A stretch of DNA of 64,000 nt from Bradyrhizobium sp. dw_411 (GTDB lineage: Bacteria; Pseudomonadota; Alphaproteobacteria; Rhizobiales; Xanthobacteraceae): contig NZ_JAAVUY010000007.1 of assembly GCF_018449695.1 (NCBI RefSeq), forward strand, positions 62,001-126,000, written 5' to 3'. The notes under the pieces are model-generated. The model had not been told where the DNA came from, made no database searches, and was given only the letters and a program-made list of their open reading frames with translations. This document shows, piece after piece, positions 60,135-64,000 of the stretch. Both the position numbers and the translations under genes were made by a program. Positions within the stretch are counted from its first letter, which is position 1. Every line of letters begins with the position of its first letter.

Positions 60135-60241
60135 TAGAGCCTTATCGGTTCTGATTGAATCAGAACCGGGCTCTAATCTTTTGTTTGGACGCGTTTTCTT
60201 CACGCGAACCAGTATCCACTTCGCTCGAAAACGCTCCAAGC
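60135..60241. repeat. Dispersed repeat family A, copy 3
   Basis: AGAGC, a CTTAT interruption, then CGGTTCTGATT and the partner AATCAGAACCGGGCTCT, followed by GGACGCGTTTTCTTCACGCG and ATCCACTTCGCTCGAAAACG. Same order and orientation as copy 2; lies between the monooxygenase stop and the convergent lipoprotein stop. Confidence 0.8.
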
Positions 60242-60242
60242 G

Positions 60243-60680
60243 TCAATAGGCCGTGCTGCCGGACCGCGAACGCGCCGGTTTGTCCTTTGCAGGTGGTGCG
60301 ACTGCGGCCGTTGGCGTGGTCGCCGCCGGTGGCGTCTCACGGCATTTGTTGCGCCGCCAGGCTTCCTCGACGAGTTTTGATTGCGCCCGCGCGGTGATGT
60401 AGTCGTTGCGATAGGCGAGTTCGCCGACCACCGATCCCGCGGCGCCGGTTTCCGCCTTCGCCATCAAGCCCTGCAATTCCGCCGCCTTGTTGGAGATGGT
60501 CTTGCGCTCGGTCTCCAACTGCTTGCAGTCGTAATAATCATATTTGGCGGGATCGGCGAACGCCGACAACGCCGTGTCGCTCATGTCAGCACAGCCGGCA
60601 AGCCCCGCGCCCAGCGCAAGCATCGTCATGGCGGCGACGGCGCGCCGCGGCAGGCGCGAACGGGAAAGCAAAGAGATCAT
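60243..60680 (-). CDS. Putative lipoprotein with coiled-coil region
   Basis: 145 aa. The N-terminus (SRSRLPRRAVAAMTMLALGA, then GLAGC) is a lipoprotein signal with the lipidated Cys at about residue 30. The mature part begins with a short helix, a Cys-containing YDYYDCKQLETERKTIS, then a long Glu/Lys/Ala-rich helix (NKAAELQGLMAKAETGAAG), and a second Cys (RRNKCRET) which may pair with the first. The C-terminal 40 residues are Pro/Thr/Ala rich. No family is recognised. Confidence 0.68.
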   Translation of the reverse strand: MISLLSRSRLPRRAVAAMTMLALGAGLAGCADMSDTALSAFADPAKYDYYDCKQLETERKTISNKAAELQGLMAKAETGAAGSVVGELAYRNDYITARAQSKLVEEAWRRNKCRETPPAATTPTAAVAPPAKDKPARSRSGSTAY

Positions 60681-60861
60681 GGGCCCCTGATAAACCGACT
60701 ATGTTGAGATTGCCTAAAGCAGGCACAGGTGTCCGCATTGAGGCTTTGCCTTGTCGCCCGCGCTCGCTTATGGAGGGGGCGCGTTGTCCGGCCCGGCCTA
60801 ATTCCACCGGGGCTGGAAAACGTGCCAAAAGATAGGCTAAGTATCTGATCTGGCGACCAAA

Positions 60862-60948
60862 GCGGACGTGGCGGAACTGGTAGACGCAAGGGACTTAAAA
60901 TCCCTCGATGGCAACGTCGTGTGGGTTCGAGTCCCACCGCCCGCACCA
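60862..60948 (+). tRNA. tRNA-Leu (anticodon UAA)
   Basis: Complete 87-nt class II tRNA with the encoded CCA. Acceptor arms GCGGACG and CGCCCGC, D-arm GCG/CGC, anticodon stem AGGGA/TCCCT with loop CTTAAAA (anticodon TAA, reading UUA), a long variable arm (CGATGGCAACGTCG) and T-arm GTGGG-TTCGAGT-CCCAC. Acceptor pair 5:68 is A-C, a mismatch. It lies 27 bp before the acidic protein gene on the same strand. Confidence 0.95.
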
Positions 60949-60974
60949 AACCCGGCAAGCGCAGTGAGGTCAGT

Positions 60975-61325
60975 ATGCCCGACGAGAACGATGATCTTTT
61001 CGGTGAGGACGGGGATGACGCGGTTGAGGATTTCAACCGGCTCACGGATCTCCTGTTCAAACGCGTTTCGGCATTCGCCGACGAGGAGGACGTTGCCGAC
61101 GACCTCCTTCCACTGCTGCTGCTGCGGCTTTCGGCGACCACGCGCATGATGGCCTATGCGATGTCGGTGGCCAAACCCTCCAGCGGCGGACTGAAGCTCG
61201 ACCTCGATCGGTTTCGCCGCGACGCCGACGAACTCATTCGCGAGATGAAAAAGGACGCCGATGGCTTCATCGCGCGCGCCAAGGAGGCTATCGCGGCAGA
61301 GGAACTGGATGAAAATGACGATTGA
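60975..61325 (+). CDS. Small acidic conserved protein
   Basis: 116 aa from MPDENDDLFGEDGDD at 60975 (GAGG upstream). The first 20 residues and the last six are acidic; between lies a helical core with a hydrophobic face (VEDFNRLTDLLFKRVSAFAD, VADDLLPLLLLRLSATTRMM) and a second amphipathic helix (RDADELIREMKKDADGFIAR). It looks like a soluble helical bundle, with no motif that points to an enzyme. It directly follows tRNA-Leu and ends at an inverted repeat; function unknown. Confidence 0.7.
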   Translation: MPDENDDLFGEDGDDAVEDFNRLTDLLFKRVSAFADEEDVADDLLPLLLLRLSATTRMMAYAMSVAKPSSGGLKLDLDRFRRDADELIREMKKDADGFIARAKEAIAAEELDENDD

Positions 61326-61329
61326 AAGT

Positions 61330-61362
61330 GCACTCGTAATTATGTCGCCGTAATTACAAGGA
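61330..61362. repeat. Small inverted repeat after the acidic protein gene
   Basis: CACTC and GTAATTA in front, TAATTAC and GAGTG behind, around TGTCGCCG. A 12-bp interrupted stem that may act as a weak terminator for the plus-strand gene (no clear U-run). Confidence 0.5.
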
Positions 61363-61392
61363 GTGCCCCTGTCCGGCAATTCCTCTGCAAAG

Positions 61393-61423
61393 CAAAAACC
61401 CACCGGCGTGAACCAGCGGGTTT
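61393..61423 (-). terminator. Intrinsic terminator of the porin gene
   Basis: Minus-strand hairpin AACCCGCTGGT-TCAC-GCCGGTGGGTT (with G-U pairs) followed by TTTTGCTTTGC, about 25 bp after the porin stop. Confidence 0.75.
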
Positions 61424-61446
61424 GATCGCATGACGCAGCCGATCGT

Positions 61447-62943
61447 TTATATCTTGATGCGGAAGCCCGTCATCGCTGAAGTCGTGTCGACGCTGGTGCC
61501 GGTGCCGGCGAAGCCAAACTTGGCGCCCGGCGTCCCGGGGAAGCTCGACGCAAGGCCATTCGTGACCTTGCCATAGGTGATGCCGGCATAGAGATCGAGG
61601 TGTTTGGTGACGATGTAGTCCGTCATGAACGATACCTGATCGAAGGTGCCGGCGCAGTCGGTCTTGCTGGCGCCGCCCGCCGTACAGGGCGCGCTGTCAG
61701 CCGAATACGAGTTCTGGTTCACGTGATAATAGGCGCCCGTGAAACTCAAACCCCACGCCAACTCATACTTGGCTCCGACCCAGTAGAAATCCAGAACTTT
61801 GCTCGTCGTGAAGGCGTTGTTGTCGGGCAGCGTCCCGGTAACGGAGAGAATATACCCGCCGGCCGAATCTCCCGACAGCACCGGGCTGTTCGGATTGGCC
61901 TGACTGATATTGGTATAACCGGCGAACAGCGTCAGTTTGTCGGGGGTCGTTTCGGCCTTCGCCGCTTTGGTGGGATATGCACCGGCCACCGAACCGCTGC
62001 CCAAGGCGAAGGTATATTTGGCCATGACGGACCAGGCCGTGTTGTCCGAGATATTGGCGGCGAGCGTTGTACTGCCCGCGATATCGTTGACGGCCGTTTG
62101 CAGGTTCACGGCGCCATGTTCCTTTGTGTACACGGCGTCCAAGGCAAAACCTCCGTAAGTTCCGCCGACATTGAAGCCATAGCTGTTGCCGAAAATGCCG
62201 GTATCCGCGCCGCCCGTGCCATACATCACAGCAGCGTGGACCGGGCCGTATTGGTAGACATACTTGGCCGAATTATCCCAGCGCGCGGCTTGCGTGCTGC
62301 CCCCGCCGCCGTTGGTACCGGAATATCCGAGAAGCGAGAACGCATAGGATAGCGCCATCGGATCGTAGATCGCGATGTTGTCGAGTTGAAGAGATTGCTG
62401 ACGGCCGATCGTCAGCGTGCCGTATAAGGGATTGCTCAGGCCGCCATAGGCCGGTCCGTTGAAAGCCTGACCGCAGCGGCCGCTGTCCGCGTTCGAGTTT
62501 TGCGCAGTGTAGGTCAGACCGGCGTTTTGAATGAAGGAGGCGCAACCGTTGGCGAGTTCGCCCCGGAGCGGATCGAAACCCGTTTCCAATCTGCCGACGA
62601 TATTCCAGCCCATGCCGATGGGTGTGTCGACCCTCACGCCGATATTCGATTGCTGCAGGCCGTTTGCCGCGATCGTCGAGATCCTCTGTCCCGTGTAGTT
62701 CCTGGTTGTCGTGAAGGGAATGAATTCCAGCGTCGATACCACAGCGCCGGTCGGGCGGCCGTTGGTTTGATAGGCGTAACCGACGTCGAGCGTGCCGTAC
62801 AATGTGATGCCGTGCCAGGTCAGACTGTCTGGAAGCGGATCATAAAAAGGAACCGCCGGCTGAGCCTTCAGGTCCATATCCGCGGCGTGGGCGGTGGCTA
62901 TCAGGCCGACCATGCCGAGGGCCACTACGAGCATCTTCTTCAT
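61447..62943 (-). CDS. General porin (Porin_4-like outer-membrane protein)
   Basis: 498-aa outer-membrane porin. A signal peptide (MKKMLVVALGMVGLIATAHA) precedes ADMDLKAQPAVPFYDPLPDS, then strand-rich segments such as WHGITLYGTLDVGYAYQTNG, GMGWNIVGRLETGFDPLRGE and SNPLYGTLTIGRQQSLQLDN. The TLDVGY and GRQ patterns and the closing FRIKI fit a Gram-negative trimeric porin (Porin_4 group). Cysteines in NGCASF and DSGRCGQAF could be bonded. It is alone with its own terminator. Confidence 0.88.
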   Translation of the reverse strand: MKKMLVVALGMVGLIATAHAADMDLKAQPAVPFYDPLPDSLTWHGITLYGTLDVGYAYQTNGRPTGAVVSTLEFIPFTTTRNYTGQRISTIAANGLQQSNIGVRVDTPIGMGWNIVGRLETGFDPLRGELANGCASFIQNAGLTYTAQNSNADSGRCGQAFNGPAYGGLSNPLYGTLTIGRQQSLQLDNIAIYDPMALSYAFSLLGYSGTNGGGGSTQAARWDNSAKYVYQYGPVHAAVMYGTGGADTGIFGNSYGFNVGGTYGGFALDAVYTKEHGAVNLQTAVNDIAGSTTLAANISDNTAWSVMAKYTFALGSGSVAGAYPTKAAKAETTPDKLTLFAGYTNISQANPNSPVLSGDSAGGYILSVTGTLPDNNAFTTSKVLDFYWVGAKYELAWGLSFTGAYYHVNQNSYSADSAPCTAGGASKTDCAGTFDQVSFMTDYIVTKHLDLYAGITYGKVTNGLASSFPGTPGAKFGFAGTGTSVDTTSAMTGFRIKI

Positions 62944-63491
62944 TCAGTTTCCCCAATCGAAATTATCGCGAACAGGCGTCAGACCTCCGTTTTCCGCTGT
63001 ATGCGGACGGATAGAACGCCTCGCGCGAACCGCCCCAAAACGACGCTGAAACGCGCCGATATCCTAGGGACTCCGCTGGATCGGGTTTTTATTCCCTGGA
63101 AGCGATTTTCCGCTGCTTTGCGCGTCAAAGACGCAAGGCTCATCGGAAAGACCGAATTGTATCGATTGCTCCCAGACGCACGTCCGTTTTTAAGTTGTGC
63201 ATTCTGATGCAGCGAGATCTCGTTGTGAGGAAAGCGCGGCTTCGCTTCCTCATGACTTTGCAGTGATCTGAAAACCAATCACGCAACGCAACGATCCAAA
63301 ACGCTTGGCCACAACCTGCCGCGTGCGAATCGATCTCCAAACGATCTCGCTGCGTTTTAGAAGCCTTCAAAGCTCACGCGCATATAATTTGCGGAATAGC
63401 CCTGCCCTGGCGTTGTTCTCCCTCTCGTAGAGGGTGCGACAGAACATCGCAGTTTCTCATTGTTCTAATTCTAAACTACCAGGGGCGTCAG
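62944..63491. other. Intergenic region upstream of porin and TonB receptor genes
   Basis: About 550 bp holding the promoters of both divergent genes. Two hairpins are visible: GCTTTGCG/CGCAAGGC (about 63114-63140) and GAGGAAAGCG/CGCTTCCTC (about 63227-63253). The Irr/ICE-like palindrome is at 63356-63372; TTCTAA occurs twice as a direct repeat at about 63463-63475. No gene is seen. Confidence 0.5.
63356..63372 (+). promoter_or_regulatory. Candidate Irr-box (iron control element)
   Basis: TTTAGAA-GCC-TTCAAAG, an imperfect palindrome close to the Bradyrhizobium ICE pattern TTTAGAA-N3-TTCTAAA (pattern recalled from memory; two bases differ). It lies about 120 bp before the TonB-receptor gene, where iron control is expected. 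Confidence 0.45.
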
Positions 63492-64000
63492 TTGAACAAC
63501 GAGCATCACGCGGGCAACCGCCATCAAAAACAAGAGAATAACAGGCTTCAAGAAAAGAACCCTGGATCAAGCAGCAGACGATCTCGCCACCGCTATGCCG
63601 GCTTCTTCGGCGTCACCCTGCTCGCTCTGGTGCCCGCGTCGGGACAGGCGCAGGAAAAGCCGAACACGCTGCCGCCGGTGAATGTCGAGGCGCCGAAAAA
63701 TCGCGCCGCGACCAGGCCGCAGCCGACATCAGCCACGCGAACGACGGGCGCCAAGCGCCGGGCGTCACGCTCGACCAAGCCGCCGAAGCCGGTGGTCCAG
63801 ACCGTCGACGACGGCAACGGCCCGAACAACAACAATTCCGGCCCGCCGCTGCAGCAGGCGCCGTCGCTCGGCAAGACCGGCACCAAGCTCGCCGATCTGC
63901 CCGCCAGCGTTCAGATCATTCCGCGCGAAGTCGTCACCGAGCAAGGCGGCACCTTGCTGCGCGATGCGATCAACAACGCCAGCGGCATCAATTCGGGCGG
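63492..64000 (+). CDS. TonB-dependent siderophore receptor (3' truncated by window edge)
   Basis: First 169 codons of a TonB-dependent outer-membrane receptor, open to the right edge. The TTG at 63492 is five bases after AGGGGCG, a good RBS, so it is the likely start. A long basic leader (NNEHHAGNRHQKQ...) precedes the signal core YAGFFGVTLLALVPASGQAQ. Then comes a Pro/Lys/Arg-rich linker and the plug domain onset LADLPASVQIIPREVVTEQ, followed by GGTLLRDAINNASGINSG, typical of ferrichrome/ferric-siderophore receptors (FhuA/FpvA-like). It should import iron-siderophores with TonB; the ligand cannot be read. An Irr-like box lies upstream. Confidence 0.85.
   Translation, partial: MNNEHHAGNRHQKQENNRLQEKNPGSSSRRSRHRYAGFFGVTLLALVPASGQAQEKPNTLPPVNVEAPKNRAATRPQPTSATRTTGAKRRASRSTKPPKPVVQTVDDGNGPNNNNSGPPLQQAPSLGKTGTKLADLPASVQIIPREVVTEQGGTLLRDAINNASGINSG

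Noticed and set aside
60155..60397. 80-codon plus-strand frame beginning MNQNRALIFCLDAF
   Set aside because: Created by repeat A copy 3 and antisense to the lipoprotein gene.
1..64000. CRISPR array, prophage, restriction-modification or toxin-antitoxin system
   Set aside because: No regularly spaced repeats, phage structural genes, methyltransferase/nuclease pairs or toxin motifs were found. The RHH-like gene at 52587 has no adjacent toxin.

Overview
The window comes from the chromosome of a Bradyrhizobium-like alphaproteobacterium (Nitrobacteraceae). This rests on the high G+C coding style, on recognisable housekeeping genes (nadK, hisI, folE, an IscU-type scaffold gene, yidD, thrS, cysE, tRNA-Leu), on many small proteins of the kind found in that family, and on several families of palindromic intergenic repeats I associate with these genomes. 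The genus is an inference from memory; no search was run.

Layout. 0-3.6 kb: a same-strand operon of a truncated SDR oxidoreductase, a dihydroorotase/hydantoinase-type amidohydrolase and an ABC importer (ATPase and permease, no binding protein in view). 4-9.3 kb: cell-envelope genes (beta-barrel OMP, lipoprotein, His-rich and TPR exported proteins, S10-type peptidase). 9.5-14.2 kb: nadK, then a signalling cluster (CheY-like receiver, Hpt protein, DUF2336 protein, lytic transglycosylase). 14.3-26.5 kb: core metabolism and translation (hisI, folE, scaffold, yidD, thrS, nitroreductase) with two transporters and exported proteins. 26.5-34.7 kb: PAS-GGDEF-EAL protein, patatin, CBS and rhomboid proteins, and a candidate small RNA. 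34.7-51.5 kb: a more accessory stretch with a TetR/EamA pair and its operators, a fused MFS/spermidine synthase, three Tat-exported hydrolases, an AraC-TPR regulator divergent from an exported TPR operon, a BTLCP protease and a ToxR/CadC-like TPR regulator. 51.5-64 kb: small conserved proteins, gamma carbonic anhydrase, cysE, hydrolase, FAD monooxygenase, tRNA-Leu(UAA), a porin and the start of a TonB-dependent receptor that runs off the right edge.

What stands out. First, four exact TTAA-N7-TTAA boxes (CtrA-type) and several one- or two-mismatch versions, all intergenic, lie upstream of the receiver, DUF2336, transglycosylase, permease and PilZ genes, a membrane protein and the small-RNA candidate, suggesting a CtrA-type cell-cycle/motility regulon. 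Second, a 180-bp MITE-like element (26568-26747) has 23-bp terminal inverted repeats and 5-bp flanking duplications, and is nested inside a copy of another dispersed repeat whose uninterrupted sequence can be reconstructed. Third, an apparently non-coding minus-strand transcript (about 33775-33955) has a strong terminator and a G-quadruplex motif that recurs almost identically near 46.05 kb. Fourth, at least five families of palindromic intergenic repeats are present. No CRISPR array, prophage, complete insertion sequence or defence island was seen, and I did not find a clearly new multi-gene system.
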